The notes under the pieces were generated by a model. That model was not told where the DNA came from and did no database searches. It was given only the letters and a program-made list of their open reading frames with translations. Source: Candidatus Pantoea deserta (GTDB taxonomy: Bacteria > Pseudomonadota > Gammaproteobacteria > Enterobacterales > Enterobacteriaceae). Taken from it: 64,000 nucleotides of DNA. A program made the translations under genes and the position numbers. Position 1 is the first letter of the stretch. Every line of letters begins with the position of its first letter. The DNA lies in assembly GCF_003813865.1 (NCBI RefSeq), contig NZ_RMVG01000001.1, positions 1 to 64,000 of the forward strand, written 5' to 3'. This document shows, one piece after another, positions 29,975 to 40,284 of this stretch.

Positions 29975-30004
29975 AAAAAAGAACCGCCTGCTGGCGGTTC
30001 TTTT
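29975..30004 (-). terminator. Terminator of rpsB-tsf
   Basis: On the minus strand AAGAACCGCC and GGCGGTTCTT form a perfect 10-bp stem around a 4-nt loop (29979-30002), followed by TTTTG. It starts 10 bp after the tsf stop. pyrH therefore needs its own promoter in 29858-29974, which I could not pin down. Confidence 0.93.
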
Positions 30005-30011
30005 TACAGCA

Positions 30012-30863
30012 TTAAGACTGTTTGGACATTGCTGCTACTTCAGCAGCGAAGTCGCTTTCAACTTTCTCGATGCCTTCGCCCACTTCAAAGCGGATGAAGT
30101 TGATGACGTCAGCGCCTTTCTCTTTCAGCGCCTGGCCAACAGTTTTGCTCGGATCGATGACGAAAGCCTGACCGGTCAGAGAGACTTCGCCGGTGAATTT
30201 CTTCATGCGGCCTTCAACCATCTTCTCTGCGATCTCTTTCGGCTTGCCAGACTGCATCGCGATGTCCAGCTGTACCTGGTACTCTTTCTCTACGACTTCA
30301 GCAGAAACGTCTTCCGGCTTAACGAACTCCGGCTTGCTGGCGGCAACGTGCATAGCGATCTGCTTGATCAGCTCTTCGTCAGCGCCTTTCGCGGAGATCA
30401 GTACGCCGATACGCGCGCCGTGCAGGTAAGAACCCAGCTGCTCGCCTTCCAGTACAGAGATACGACGGATGTTGATGTTCTCGCCGATTTTCGCAACCAG
30501 CGCCACGCGCTCTTCTTCGAATTTCGCTTTCAGCGCTTCAACGTCGGTGATGCGCTCAGCGGTCGCCGCGTCCAGAACTTTGTCAGCGAACGCCTGGAAA
30601 CCGGCATCTTTCGCAACGAAGTCGGTCTGGCAGTTAACTTCCAGGATCACGCCGTAGTTGCCGTCGATTTTGGTTTTGATCACGCCGTCAGCAGCCACGT
30701 TGCCTGCTTTTTTCGCCGCTTTGATCGCGCCGGACTTACGCATGTTCTCAATCGCCAGCTCGATGTCGCCGTTCGCTTCAGTCAGCGCTTTTTTGCAGTC
30801 CATCATGCCCGCGCCAGTACGCTCGCGCAGTTCTTTTACCAGTGCAGCGGTAATTTCAGCCAT
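30012..30863 (-). CDS. tsf: Translation elongation factor Ts
   Basis: EF-Ts exchanges GDP for GTP on EF-Tu. The start at ATG 30863 gives 283 residues, the E. coli length, beginning [20 protein letters not shown]. The N-terminal UBA-like domain and the TDFVAKD signature (about residues 80-86) that inserts next to the EF-Tu magnesium site are present. The open frame further upstream lies in the rpsB-tsf spacer and is not coding. Co-transcribed with rpsB through an attenuator. Confidence 0.98.
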   Translation of the reverse strand: MAEITAALVKELRERTGAGMMDCKKALTEANGDIELAIENMRKSGAIKAAKKAGNVAADGVIKTKIDGNYGVILEVNCQTDFVAKDAGFQAFADKVLDAATAERITDVEALKAKFEEERVALVAKIGENINIRRISVLEGEQLGSYLHGARIGVLISAKGADEELIKQIAMHVAASKPEFVKPEDVSAEVVEKEYQVQLDIAMQSGKPKEIAEKMVEGRMKKFTGEVSLTGQAFVIDPSKTVGQALKEKGADVINFIRFEVGEGIEKVESDFAAEVAAMSKQS

Positions 30864-30963
30864 TCCAGAATCCTCGGTTCGTACCCCTGTGCTCACGCAC
30901 CAGGGCACCTGTTGCGGAAAAATTACTCTGTCCCGCCCGCCTGAAAGGAGGCGTGACAGACGG

Positions 30964-30993
30964 AGATAAAATAAAGGGGCCAAGACTGGCCCC
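30964..30993 (-). terminator. Attenuator-like hairpin between rpsB and tsf
   Basis: On the minus strand GGGGCCA-GTCT-TGGCCCC (30976-30993) is a 7-bp GC stem followed by TTTATTTT. It lies in the 180-bp rpsB-tsf gap and would let only part of the transcripts reach tsf. A second weaker hairpin follows (CGCCT/AGGCG near 30939-30954). Confidence 0.8.
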
Positions 30994-31043
30994 TTAACAG
31001 ATTACATCTGATGTCTAAGGGCTCTTTAGCAGAGCGAACCTTA

Positions 31044-32070
<1,027 letters not shown>

Positions 32071-32085
32071 CTGCGGATTAATTTA

Positions 32086-32880
32086 ATGGCAATTTCAATT
32101 AAGACCCCTGAAGAAATCGAAAAAATGCGCGTCGCTGGCCGACTGGCCGCCGAGGTGCTGGAGATGATCGCCCCGCACGTTAAACCTGGCGTGACTACCG
32201 GCGAACTGGATCGCCTCTGCCACGATTACATCACCAACGAGCAGCAGGCGATCTCCGCCTGTCTTGGCTACCACGGTTTCCCGAAATCGGTCTGCATCTC
32301 GGTCAACGAGGTGGTGTGTCACGGTATTCCCAGCGACGAGCGCGTGCTGAAGGATGGCGACATCATCAATATCGACGTCACCGTGATCAAAGATGAGTAC
32401 CACGGCGATACGTCAAAAATGTTTATCGTGGGTAAGCCGACCATTCAGGGCGAGCGTCTGTGCCATATCACTCAGGAGAGCCTCTATCTGGCGCTGCGCC
32501 TGGTGAAACCCGGCATTCGCCTGCGCGAACTGGGCCGCGCCATTCAGAAATACGTGGAGTCTCATGACTTCTCCGTGGTGCGCGAATATTGCGGTCACGG
32601 CATCGGCAAAGGCTTCCATGAAGAGCCGCAGGTGCTGCACTATGACGCAGACGACGGCGGCGTAGTGCTGCAAGCGGGCATGACCTTTACCGTAGAGCCA
32701 ATGGTCAACGCGGGCGACTACCGCATCCGCACCATGAAAGACGGCTGGACGGTAAAAACCAAAGATCGCAGCTTGTCCGCGCAGTACGAGCATACTATTG
32801 TGGTGACCGATAACGGCTGTGAAATTCTGACCCTGCGTAAAGACGACACCATCGATGCGGTGCTGGTCAACGAAGGGTAA
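32086..32880 (+). CDS. map: Methionine aminopeptidase type I
   Basis: Map removes the initiator methionine from nascent proteins. The 264 residues equal the E. coli length. The pita-bread fold metal ligands are visible: Asp in NIDVTVIKDEYHGD (two Asp), His in GHGIGKGFHEEP (near 171), Glu in FTVEPMVN (near 204) and Glu in YEHTIVVT (near 235). It is divergent from rpsB and ends at a terminator before glnD. Confidence 0.98.
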   Translation: MAISIKTPEEIEKMRVAGRLAAEVLEMIAPHVKPGVTTGELDRLCHDYITNEQQAISACLGYHGFPKSVCISVNEVVCHGIPSDERVLKDGDIINIDVTVIKDEYHGDTSKMFIVGKPTIQGERLCHITQESLYLALRLVKPGIRLRELGRAIQKYVESHDFSVVREYCGHGIGKGFHEEPQVLHYDADDGGVVLQAGMTFTVEPMVNAGDYRIRTMKDGWTVKTKDRSLSAQYEHTIVVTDNGCEILTLRKDDTIDAVLVNEG

Positions 32881-32893
32881 TCGTTCCCCACGC

Positions 32894-32922
32894 AAAAAAG
32901 CCGGCCCTGCGCCGGTTTTTTT
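32894..32922 (+). terminator. Terminator of map
   Basis: CCGGC (32901-32905) pairs with GCCGG (32911-32915), flanked by A6 upstream and T7 downstream. The T-run ends at 32922, directly before the first possible glnD ATG, which argues for the later glnD start. Confidence 0.8.
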
Positions 32923-32946
32923 ATGGCTCAAGAAGAGAGAAGCGGT

Positions 32947-35601
32947 ATGAGCGCTATCCTGACGGATGAGGTCATTGACGGCCTGAAAGACTCCCCGGCG
33001 CACTGGGATGACGCGCAGTTGACCCGTGATGTGCTGAAGCAGAAGCTGGAGACCTTTAACGCCTTTCTGTCGACGGCGTTTGACGCGGGCGAATCCGCCG
33101 CGGCGCTGATCGACGCCCGGACGCTGTTTATCGACCGCCTGCTGCGCCGCCTGTGGCGCTTTTACGGCTTTGACGACATGCCCGCTATGGCGCTGGTGGC
33201 GGTAGGCGGTTACGGCCGTGGCGAACTGCATCCGCTCTCTGACGTCGATATTCTTATCCTGAGCCGCGATCCGCTCGATGACGCCAGCGCGCAGCAGACC
33301 AGCGAACTGCTGACCCTGCTGTGGGATCTCAAACTGGAAGTGGGCCACAGCGTCCGCACGCTGGAGGAGTGTCTGCTGGAGGGGTTAGCCGATCTCACCG
33401 TCGCTACTAACCTTATCGAATCGCGCATGCTGACCGGCGACGTCGCCCTGTTTCTGGAGATGCAGAAAAACGTCTTCAGCGAAGGCTTCTGGCCGTCGGC
33501 AACGTTCTACGCCGCCAAGATCGAAGAGCAGCAAGCGCGCCATCAGCGCTACCACGGCACCAGCTATAACCTTGAGCCGGATATTAAAAGCAGCCCGGGC
33601 GGCCTGCGCGACATCCACACGCTGCAATGGGTCGCGCGTCGCCATTTCGGCGCGACCACGCTGGATGAAATGGTGGGGTTTGGTTTTCTTACCGAGGCCG
33701 AACGCAATGAACTCAACGAGTGTCAGGCGTTTCTCTGGCGCATCCGCTTCGCGCTGCATCTCACCTTAACCCGCTATGACAACCGGCTGCTGTTCGATCG
33801 ACAGCTCAACGTGGCGCAGCGTCTCAACTATCAGGGCGAAGGCAACGAGCCGGTTGAACGCATGATGAAGGATTTCTTCCGCGTCACGCGCCGCATCGGC
33901 GAGCTAAACCAGATGCTGCTACAGCTGTTCGATGAGGCGATTCTGGCGCTCTCCACCACCGAAAAACCTCGTAAGCTGGACGATACGTTTCAGCTGCGCG
34001 GCAACCTGATCGACCTGCGCGACGAAACGCTGTTTGAGCGCGAGCCGCAGGCGATCTTGCGCATGTTCTATGTGATGGTGCGCAACGAGAATATTCGCGG
34101 CATCTACTCTACGACGCTGCGCCAGCTGCGCTATGCGCGGCGTCACCTCAAGCAGCCGCTGTGCCAAATCCCGGAAGCCCGGCAGATTTTTATGGCGATC
34201 CTGCGCCATCCGGGCGCGGTTAAGCGCGCCCTGCTGCCGATGCATCGTCACAGCGTGCTCTGGGCCTATACCCCGCTGTGGGGGCATATCGTCGGCCAGA
34301 TGCAGTTCGATCTGTTCCATGCCTACACCGTGGATGAACACACCATCCGCGTGCTGCAAAAGCTGGAGAGCTTCGCCGATGAGGCCACGCGTCCGATGCA
34401 TCCGCTGTGCGTAGAACTCTGGCCGCGCCTGCCGCAGCAGGAGCTGCTGCTGATGGCGGCGCTGCTGCATGACATCGCTAAGGGACGCAACGGCGATCAC
34501 TCTATCCTGGGAGCGCAGGATGCGCTGGAGTTCGCCGAGCTGCACGGCTTAAATTCACGCGAGACGCAGCTGGTCGCCTGGCTGGTGCGTCATCACCTGC
34601 TGATGTCGGTAACGGCGCAGCGTCGCGACATTCAGGATCCCACCGTTATTCAGCAGTTCGCCGAGGTGATGCAAAACGAAAACCGGCTACGCTATCTGGT
34701 CTGCCTGACCGTGGCCGATATCTGCGCCACCAATGAAACCCTGTGGAACAGCTGGAAGCAGAGCCTGCTGCGCGAACTGTTTTTCGCCACCGAGAAGCAG
34801 CTGCGGCGCGGTATGGAGAACAGTCCGGATCTGCGCGAGCGCGTGCGGCATCACCGTTTGCAGGCGCTGGCGCTGCTGCGCATGGACAATATCGATGAAG
34901 AGCGGCTGCATCAAATCTGGAACCGCTGCCGCGCCGACTATTTCCTGCGCCATACCCCTAACCAGCTGGCCTGGCATGCGCGTCATTTAATGGAGCACGA
35001 TCTGCGTCAGCCGCTGGTGCTGGTCAGCCCGCAGGCCACGCGCGGCGGCACCGAGATTTTTATCTGGAGTCCGGATCGCCCTTACCTCTTTGCCACCGTG
35101 GCGGGAGAACTGGATCGCCGCAACCTCAGCGTGCACGACGCGCAAATTTTCACCAGCCGCGACGGCATGGCGATGGATACCTTTATCGTTCTGGAGCCGG
35201 ACGGCAGCCCGCTGGCTCCCGATCGCCACGCCATGATCCGCCAGGCGCTGGAGCAGGCTATCGCCCAGACCAGCTGGAACCCGCCGCGTACGCGGCGTCC
35301 GCCGGCCAGGCTGCGCCACTTCAGCGTCGAGACCGAAGTGAACTTTTTACCGACGCATACCGATCGCCGCAGCTACCTGGAGCTGGTGGCGCTCGATCAG
35401 CCCGGCCTGCTGGCGCGCGTGGGGGAAGTTTTCGCGGATATGGGCGTTTCGCTGCACGGGGCGCGCATCAGCACCATCGGTGAACGCGTCGAGGATTTGT
35501 TTATCCTCGCTAATAATGAGCGGCGCGCGCTTGATGGCGAAATGCGCAAAGCATTGCAACAACGGTTGACAGAAGCCCTTAATCCAAACGATAAAGTGTG
35601 A
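32947..35601 (+). CDS. glnD: Bifunctional PII uridylyltransferase/uridylyl-removing enzyme GlnD
   Basis: GlnD senses glutamine. It uridylylates GlnB/GlnK when glutamine is low and removes UMP when it is high, and so sets the nitrogen response. I prefer ATG 32947 (884 residues) to ATG 32923, since the latter abuts the map terminator U-run and a GAGAG ribosome-binding stretch precedes the former. Domains in order: nucleotidyltransferase with [15 protein letters not shown] (about 90-104), a helical linker, the HD domain with [14 protein letters not shown] (about 507), and two ACT domains from about 700 for glutamine binding. The extreme N-terminus differs from E. coli. Confidence 0.96.
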   Translation: MSAILTDEVIDGLKDSPAHWDDAQLTRDVLKQKLETFNAFLSTAFDAGESAAALIDARTLFIDRLLRRLWRFYGFDDMPAMALVAVGGYGRGELHPLSDVDILILSRDPLDDASAQQTSELLTLLWDLKLEVGHSVRTLEECLLEGLADLTVATNLIESRMLTGDVALFLEMQKNVFSEGFWPSATFYAAKIEEQQARHQRYHGTSYNLEPDIKSSPGGLRDIHTLQWVARRHFGATTLDEMVGFGFLTEAERNELNECQAFLWRIRFALHLTLTRYDNRLLFDRQLNVAQRLNYQGEGNEPVERMMKDFFRVTRRIGELNQMLLQLFDEAILALSTTEKPRKLDDTFQLRGNLIDLRDETLFEREPQAILRMFYVMVRNENIRGIYSTTLRQLRYARRHLKQPLCQIPEARQIFMAILRHPGAVKRALLPMHRHSVLWAYTPLWGHIVGQMQFDLFHAYTVDEHTIRVLQKLESFADEATRPMHPLCVELWPRLPQQELLLMAALLHDIAKGRNGDHSILGAQDALEFAELHGLNSRETQLVAWLVRHHLLMSVTAQRRDIQDPTVIQQFAEVMQNENRLRYLVCLTVADICATNETLWNSWKQSLLRELFFATEKQLRRGMENSPDLRERVRHHRLQALALLRMDNIDEERLHQIWNRCRADYFLRHTPNQLAWHARHLMEHDLRQPLVLVSPQATRGGTEIFIWSPDRPYLFATVAGELDRRNLSVHDAQIFTSRDGMAMDTFIVLEPDGSPLAPDRHAMIRQALEQAIAQTSWNPPRTRRPPARLRHFSVETEVNFLPTHTDRRSYLELVALDQPGLLARVGEVFADMGVSLHGARISTIGERVEDLFILANNERRALDGEMRKALQQRLTEALNPNDKV

Positions 35602-35628
35602 CCGCAATCGATTCATCCATTTATTTAA

Positions 35629-35647
35629 TGTCGGGTATGGCCCGACA
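35629..35647 (+). other. Hairpin in the glnD-dapD gap
   Basis: TGTCGGG (35629-35635) pairs with CCCGACA (35641-35647) around TATGG. No T-run follows. It lies 27 bp before the dapD ATG and may affect dapD expression. Confidence 0.5.
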
Positions 35648-35674
35648 CGCACCAGACAGATCAGGAAAAAAATT

Positions 35675-36499
35675 ATGCAACAGTTACAGAGCGTTATTGA
35701 AGCGGCCTTCGAGCGTCGCGCCGAGATTACCCCTACCAGCGTGGATACCGTTACCCGTGAAGCCATCAACGAGGTTATCGCGCAGCTGGACAGCGGCGCG
35801 CTGCGCGTATCAGAAAAAATCGACGGCCAGTGGGTAACGCATCAGTGGCTGAAAAAAGCGGTTCTGCTGTCGTTCCGCATTAATGACAACCAGGTCATCG
35901 ACGGGGCGGAAACGCGCTTTTATGACAAAGTGCCGATGAAATTCGCCGGCTGGGACGACGCGCGTTTTAAAGCCGCGGGTTTCCGCGTGGTGCCGCCAGC
36001 GGCAGTCCGTCAGGGCGCGTTCATCGCGCGCAACACCGTTCTGATGCCGTCTTATGTGAACATCGGCGCTTATGTTGACGAAGGCACCATGGTTGATACC
36101 TGGGCGACCGTCGGCTCTTGCGCGCAGATCGGTAAAAACGTACACCTGTCCGGCGGCGTCGGCATCGGCGGCGTGCTGGAGCCGTTGCAGGCAAACCCAA
36201 CCATCATCGAAGATAACTGCTTTATCGGCGCGCGCTCTGAAATCGTTGAGGGCGTGATCGTAGAAGAAGGAGCGGTCATCTCAATGGGCGTCTACATCGG
36301 CCAGAGCACCAAAATTTACGACCGCGAAACGGGCGAAGTGCACTACGGTCGCGTACCGGCAGGTTCCGTCGTGGTATCCGGCAACCTGCCGTCGAAAGAT
36401 GGCAGCTACAGCCTCTACTGCGCCGTTATCGTGAAGAAAGTTGATGCGAAAACGCTAGGCAAAGTAGGCATTAACGAACTGCTGCGCACCATCGACTAA
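35675..36499 (+). CDS. dapD: Tetrahydrodipicolinate N-succinyltransferase
   Basis: DapD succinylates tetrahydrodipicolinate in the DAP/lysine pathway that supplies peptidoglycan. The 274 residues match the family. An N-terminal helical domain is followed by a left-handed beta-helix with hexapeptide repeats (about 105-230, including [20 protein letters not shown]) and a small C-terminal beta domain. It follows glnD by 73 bp and has its own terminator. Confidence 0.98.
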   Translation: MQQLQSVIEAAFERRAEITPTSVDTVTREAINEVIAQLDSGALRVSEKIDGQWVTHQWLKKAVLLSFRINDNQVIDGAETRFYDKVPMKFAGWDDARFKAAGFRVVPPAAVRQGAFIARNTVLMPSYVNIGAYVDEGTMVDTWATVGSCAQIGKNVHLSGGVGIGGVLEPLQANPTIIEDNCFIGARSEIVEGVIVEEGAVISMGVYIGQSTKIYDRETGEVHYGRVPAGSVVVSGNLPSKDGSYSLYCAVIVKKVDAKTLGKVGINELLRTID

Positions 36500-36507
36500 T
36501 CTCTCCT

Positions 36508-36539
36508 GACGGGTCTCCCCGACCCGTCATCTTTTCTTT
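36508..36539 (+). terminator. Terminator of dapD
   Basis: GACGGGTC (36508-36515) pairs perfectly with GACCCGTC (36521-36528) around TCCCC, followed by ATCTTTTCTTT. It lies 9 bp after the dapD stop. Confidence 0.88.
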
Positions 36540-36722
36540 ACACTTTTCACTTTCCCTACCTGATTCGCGAAACGAATTAACAGGTGCGTTTACTTTTCAC
36601 CCAGGTCATAATCCGCGCCAGTTATCTCCCGTCGCGCAGTGTTCAATCCAGTTTTTGTCTACAGTTGTTTTTGTGCCATGAACACAGATGCGCGCCTCTT
36701 ACTCTTTGGTGGAAAAATCGCT

Positions 36723-37115
36723 ATGTATGACAATCTGAAAAGCTTAGGCATTAACAATCCGGATGACATTGACCGCTACAGTCTGCGTCAGGAAGCCAAC
36801 AACGACATCCTGAAGATTTATTTTCGTAAAGACAAAGGCGAGTTTTTCGCTAAAAGCGTGAAGTTTAAATATCCCCGCCAGCGCAAAACCGTGGTGGCGG
36901 ATAACCTCGGTCAGGGTTACAAAGAGGTGCAGGAGATCAGCCCGAACCTGCGCTATGTGATCGACGAACTGGATCAGATTTGCCAGCGCGATCAGGTGGA
37001 AGTGGATCTGAAACGCAAGATCCTGGCGGATCTGCGCCATCTGGAAAGCGTAGTGACCAATAAGATCGCTGAGATTGAGGGCGATCTGGACAAGCTGACG
37101 CGCAACAACCGCTAA
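36723..37115 (+). CDS. yaeH: YaeH family protein (DUF3461)
   Basis: This is a 130-residue protein of the conserved gammaproteobacterial YaeH family, of unknown function. I chose ATG 36723 (start [10 protein letters not shown]), which matches the family N-terminus; a longer frame opens at 36639 without support. The segment [20 protein letters not shown] and the [14 protein letters not shown] helix are strongly conserved. The C-terminal 40 residues are helical and charged, likely coiled coil. It sits between dapD and cdaR as in E. coli. A 280-bp structured region follows. Confidence 0.93.
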   Translation: MYDNLKSLGINNPDDIDRYSLRQEANNDILKIYFRKDKGEFFAKSVKFKYPRQRKTVVADNLGQGYKEVQEISPNLRYVIDELDQICQRDQVEVDLKRKILADLRHLESVVTNKIAEIEGDLDKLTRNNR

Positions 37116-37180
37116 TCACAGCGGCCTTCAGATTGCCTTAAGCGGGCAGTCTGTGCCCACGCGGGCAATATGGATGGATC

Positions 37181-37321
37181 GCAAAGTCGCTCAAGGCATC
37201 CGTGCTCGCTCGTCCCGCGCGGACACGCACCTCATCCCTGAGGTGCGCCCGTTACCGGGCCAACGCGCTGCGTTGTTCAAAAACGCTCCCGGCGTTTTGT
37301 CCCTGGCGCGGGACGCTTTGC
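37181..37321. repeat. Multi-hairpin structured element after yaeH
   Basis: A 10-bp outer inverted pair, CGTCCCGCGC (37211-37220) and GCGCGGGACG (37306-37315), encloses four perfect hairpins: 37226-37247 (9-bp stem, loop TCCC), 37247-37260 (5 bp, loop TTAC), 37261-37275 (6 bp) and 37280-37298 (7 bp, loop TCCCG). GCAAAG (37181-37186) can also pair with CTTTGC (37316-37321). No open frame fits. It looks like a composite intergenic repeat of the BIME/REP kind or a structured RNA. Confidence 0.7.
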
Positions 37322-37366
37322 TCTTCCATCTATACTGCCCGCTTGTTCACGTCCTGAGTAGCTTAT

Positions 37367-37391
37367 GGTCAGCCAACGCTGGCCTTTTTAT
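37367..37391 (+). terminator. Terminator at the end of the yaeH 3' region
   Basis: GGTCAGC (37367-37373) pairs with GCTGGCC (37378-37384), with one G-U pair and loop CAAC, followed by TTTTTAT on the plus strand. It ends any plus transcript from yaeH or the structured element before the converging cdaR. Confidence 0.8.
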
Positions 37392-37395
37392 CGTC

Positions 37396-38553
37396 TCAGC
37401 TCTGCTCATCCAGCTGCAACGCCACATAGAGCAGCAGCCGATCGTCAAACTGGCTAAGGTTCAGTCCGGTCAGCTCTGAAATGCGGTTAAGCCGATACTC
37501 CAGCGTATTACGGTGAATAAACAGCGCGCGCGCCGTGGCGCTCGGCTGCACATTATGGGTAAACCAGGCGATCAGCGTACGCCGCAGCAGCCCGTTATTA
37601 TCCATGCTTTTCAGCTTCGCCAGCGGACGGGCCAGCTCATTGGCCTGCCAGCCGCCGCGCAGACTGTCGAGCAACACCGGCAATACCAGATCCTGATAAA
37701 AATAGCTGCGTAGCTCCGGCATACGCTGTTTGCCGACCATCATGGTGGTGCGCGCGGTGCGGTAAGAGCGCGCAATGCTGCCCGGACCGGTAAAAAAGTT
37801 GCCAAGGGCGATGCGCATTCTGACCTGCCCGCTCTCTTTCATACGCTGCAACAGCTGATCGACGCGTTTGCGGTGTTCGTCCTGATCGTAGCGTCCGTGC
37901 GCATTGAGCGCGGGTTTCAACACCACCATCTCAGTCAGCGACACAATGGCGATCAGGTTGTCGCGCTCCGGCGTGGTCAACAGGGTTTGTAGCTGTTGCA
38001 GCTCGGACATAGCGCTGTCAACGCCCAGCTGTCCGCTGTCCACCTCGACCACCGCCACCACGCGCGGCTGATTAAGATCGATACCCAGCCGCTGCGCCCA
38101 TTCGGTGAGCTGCGGCGTCAGGGTTTCGCTGCGGATGAGGTTTAGTACCAGCTCCTCTCGCAGGCGGCTATCCTGCGCCAGCATATGCAGCAGCCTCGCC
38201 TGTTCCAGCATCATCTCCGCCGTCATGCACACCAGCTCGCCGTAATGGCGCAGCGCGGTGGGATCGCCCGTCAGGCCTATAACGCCAACGATATTGCCGT
38301 CAATACGCAGCGGCAGATTGATGCCTGGCCGCACGCCGTGCAGATGTTTCGCCACCGCCTCATCAATATCCACCACGCGGCCCTGCGACAGCACCAGCAG
38401 CGCGCCTTCGTGCAATTCGCCAATACGCTCGCGATCGCCGCTACCTATGATGCGCCCGCGCGCGTCCATCACGTTGACGTTGCTGTCAATAATCTTCATG
38501 GTGCGCGCTACGATGTCCTGCGCCAGACGCGCATCGAGATGATAAGTCGCCAT
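37396..38553 (-). CDS. cdaR: Carbohydrate diacid regulator CdaR
   Basis: CdaR (SdaR) activates genes for glucarate, galactarate and glycerate use in E. coli. The 385 residues have the N-terminal diacid-recognition domain (about 1-135, with the RIIGSGDRERIGELHEGA segment), a central GGDEF-like region and a C-terminal helix-turn-helix of the PucR type (TARALFIHRNTLEYRLNRI, about 340-358). No diacid catabolic genes lie nearby, so the targets are elsewhere. It is upstream of degP in the same direction sense as in E. coli. Confidence 0.95.
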   Translation of the reverse strand: MATYHLDARLAQDIVARTMKIIDSNVNVMDARGRIIGSGDRERIGELHEGALLVLSQGRVVDIDEAVAKHLHGVRPGINLPLRIDGNIVGVIGLTGDPTALRHYGELVCMTAEMMLEQARLLHMLAQDSRLREELVLNLIRSETLTPQLTEWAQRLGIDLNQPRVVAVVEVDSGQLGVDSAMSELQQLQTLLTTPERDNLIAIVSLTEMVVLKPALNAHGRYDQDEHRKRVDQLLQRMKESGQVRMRIALGNFFTGPGSIARSYRTARTTMMVGKQRMPELRSYFYQDLVLPVLLDSLRGGWQANELARPLAKLKSMDNNGLLRRTLIAWFTHNVQPSATARALFIHRNTLEYRLNRISELTGLNLSQFDDRLLLYVALQLDEQS

Positions 38554-38683
38554 CTGCTAATCCTGACAGAGAGTGGAGAGTACAGCATACGCAGGGTAGC
38601 GAGCGCAGGCATTGTGCAATTGCACAGAGCCAGAGCGAGTCGTGCGGGATTTGCGGCCACGGTCACACTCTGTGCCGCGCCCA

Positions 38684-38709
38684 TAAAAAAGGCGGACCGA
38701 AGTCCGCCT
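38684..38709 (-). terminator. Terminator of degP
   Basis: On the minus strand AGGCGGAC-TTCG-GTCCGCCT (38690-38709) is an 8-bp stem with a UUCG tetraloop, followed by six U. Its core is the same as in the accA terminator. Confidence 0.93.
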
Positions 38710-38724
38710 GGCAGACAGATTGCG

Positions 38725-40149
38725 TTACTGCATCAGCAGATAGAGGTTGCTGTCGCCGCGCTTAACGTTAAGCGCCAGCACGGGCGGTTTGGTGTCGAGG
38801 ATTTTACGCAGTTCGCCAAGATTGGCGATTTTCTGCTGGTTGACGCCGAGGATAACATCGCCTTTTTTCAGGCCGATGCGCGCAGCGGCGCTGCCCGGTT
38901 TCACGTTATCGACACGCACTCCTTTATCGCTGCCGCTGTCGTTGCTTAGATCAGCGCCTTCGATGCCGGTGTAGATGGTGGCTGACTGCACTTTATCCTG
39001 GGTGCTTTGCAGCAGCTCCACGGTCACGGTAAGCGGTTTGCCGTCGCGCAGCAGGCCAAGCTGCAATTTAGTGCCCACCGGCAGCGAGCCGACTTCGGCG
39101 CGCAGAGCGGCGAAGCTGCTCAGCGGCTTACCGTTCAGCGAGACCACCACATCGCCCGCTTTGACGCCTGCTTTCGCCGCTGCGGAGTTCGGCAATACCT
39201 GACTCACAAAGCCGCCGCGCTGCGCGTCCACCTTCATGGCTTTCGCCAGCTCGGAGTTTAGCTCCGCGCCCAGAATACCCAGCTCACCGCGTTTCACCTG
39301 ACCGAACTCGACCATCTGGCCGGTGAGGTTTTTCACCATGTTGCTGGGAATGGCAAAACCGATACCGATATTGCCGCCGTCCGGCGCAAGGATAGCGGTG
39401 TTAATACCAATCAGCTCGCCGTTGAGGTTAACCAGCGCGCCGCCGGAGTTGCCGCGGTTGATCGCGGCGTCGGTCTGAATAAAGTTCTCATAATTTTCGA
39501 CGTTGAGGCCGCTGCGGCCCAGCGCCGAGACGATACCGGAGGTTACGGTTTCACCCAGGCCGTAGGGGTTGCCGATAGCCACGGTATAGTCGCCCACGCG
39601 CAGGTTGTCAGAGTCGGCGATCTTAATTGCCGTCAGGTTCTTCGCATCGATCAGCTGTACCAGCGCGATGTCGGAACGCGGATCTTTACCAATGACCTTA
39701 CCGTCGTAGCGGCGGCCGTCGCTGAGCTGCACCTGAATTTTGGTGGCGTTATCGACGACGTGATTGTTGGTAACGACATAGCCTTTATCCGCGTTGATAA
39801 TGACGCCGGAACCCAGCGCGCGGAAGGTCTCTTTCTGCGGATTGCCGCCGCCAGCCCCGCCCTGCTGGCAAATGGGCGAATTGAGGAAAGGCGATCCCTC
39901 CTGGCAGAAAGGCGAATTATCGCCGAAGAACTGCTGAAACTGCTGCGGCAGACGCGGCGTTTTCACTGTGGTGCTGCCTTCAACGCTAATGCTGACCACC
40001 GACGGCATCACTTTTTCCAGCATTGGCGCCAGGCTCGGTAACTGCTGGCTGGTAGAGGATGCCGATTCAGCGGCGAAAACGGCGGCAGGGCTTAACGCCA
40101 GGCCAAGACTGAGCGCCAGCGCGCTTAACATTAAGGTGCTTTTTTTCAT
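38725..40149 (-). CDS. degP: Periplasmic serine endoprotease/chaperone DegP
   Basis: DegP (HtrA) degrades or refolds damaged envelope proteins and forms cages around them. The start at ATG 40149 gives 474 residues with signal peptide MKKSTLMLSALALSLGLAL, ending near VFAAES. The trypsin-like triad is visible: His in TNNHVVDN, Asp in DPRSDIALV and Ser in RGNSGGALVN. A long LA loop with a cysteine pair (SPFCQEG and SPICQQG) is as in E. coli. Two PDZ domains follow (about 285-375 and 390-474). It is preceded by a sigma-E type promoter. Confidence 0.98.
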   Translation of the reverse strand: MKKSTLMLSALALSLGLALSPAAVFAAESASSTSQQLPSLAPMLEKVMPSVVSISVEGSTTVKTPRLPQQFQQFFGDNSPFCQEGSPFLNSPICQQGGAGGGNPQKETFRALGSGVIINADKGYVVTNNHVVDNATKIQVQLSDGRRYDGKVIGKDPRSDIALVQLIDAKNLTAIKIADSDNLRVGDYTVAIGNPYGLGETVTSGIVSALGRSGLNVENYENFIQTDAAINRGNSGGALVNLNGELIGINTAILAPDGGNIGIGFAIPSNMVKNLTGQMVEFGQVKRGELGILGAELNSELAKAMKVDAQRGGFVSQVLPNSAAAKAGVKAGDVVVSLNGKPLSSFAALRAEVGSLPVGTKLQLGLLRDGKPLTVTVELLQSTQDKVQSATIYTGIEGADLSNDSGSDKGVRVDNVKPGSAAARIGLKKGDVILGVNQQKIANLGELRKILDTKPPVLALNVKRGDSNLYLLMQ

Positions 40150-40201
40150 TCGTTTTGGTCTCATCCAAAGATTAACGTCAGACCCTTGCTGTGGTCAGAT
40201 A

Positions 40202-40229
40202 TGAGATTAATGTTTTAGCGCGAAGTTCC
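40202..40229 (-). promoter_or_regulatory. Sigma-E promoter of degP
   Basis: On the minus strand GGAACTT (40223-40229) and TCTCA (40202-40206) are 16 bp apart. This matches the sigma-E consensus (GGAACTT-N16-TCTGA), and the E. coli degP promoter has the same -35 and spacing. The -10 departs at one base. Confidence 0.8.
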
Positions 40230-40284
40230 ACTAAAAGTTTATGGTAAAGGTAAAAATTTATGCATGCCCTTTACAAAAGCCGCG

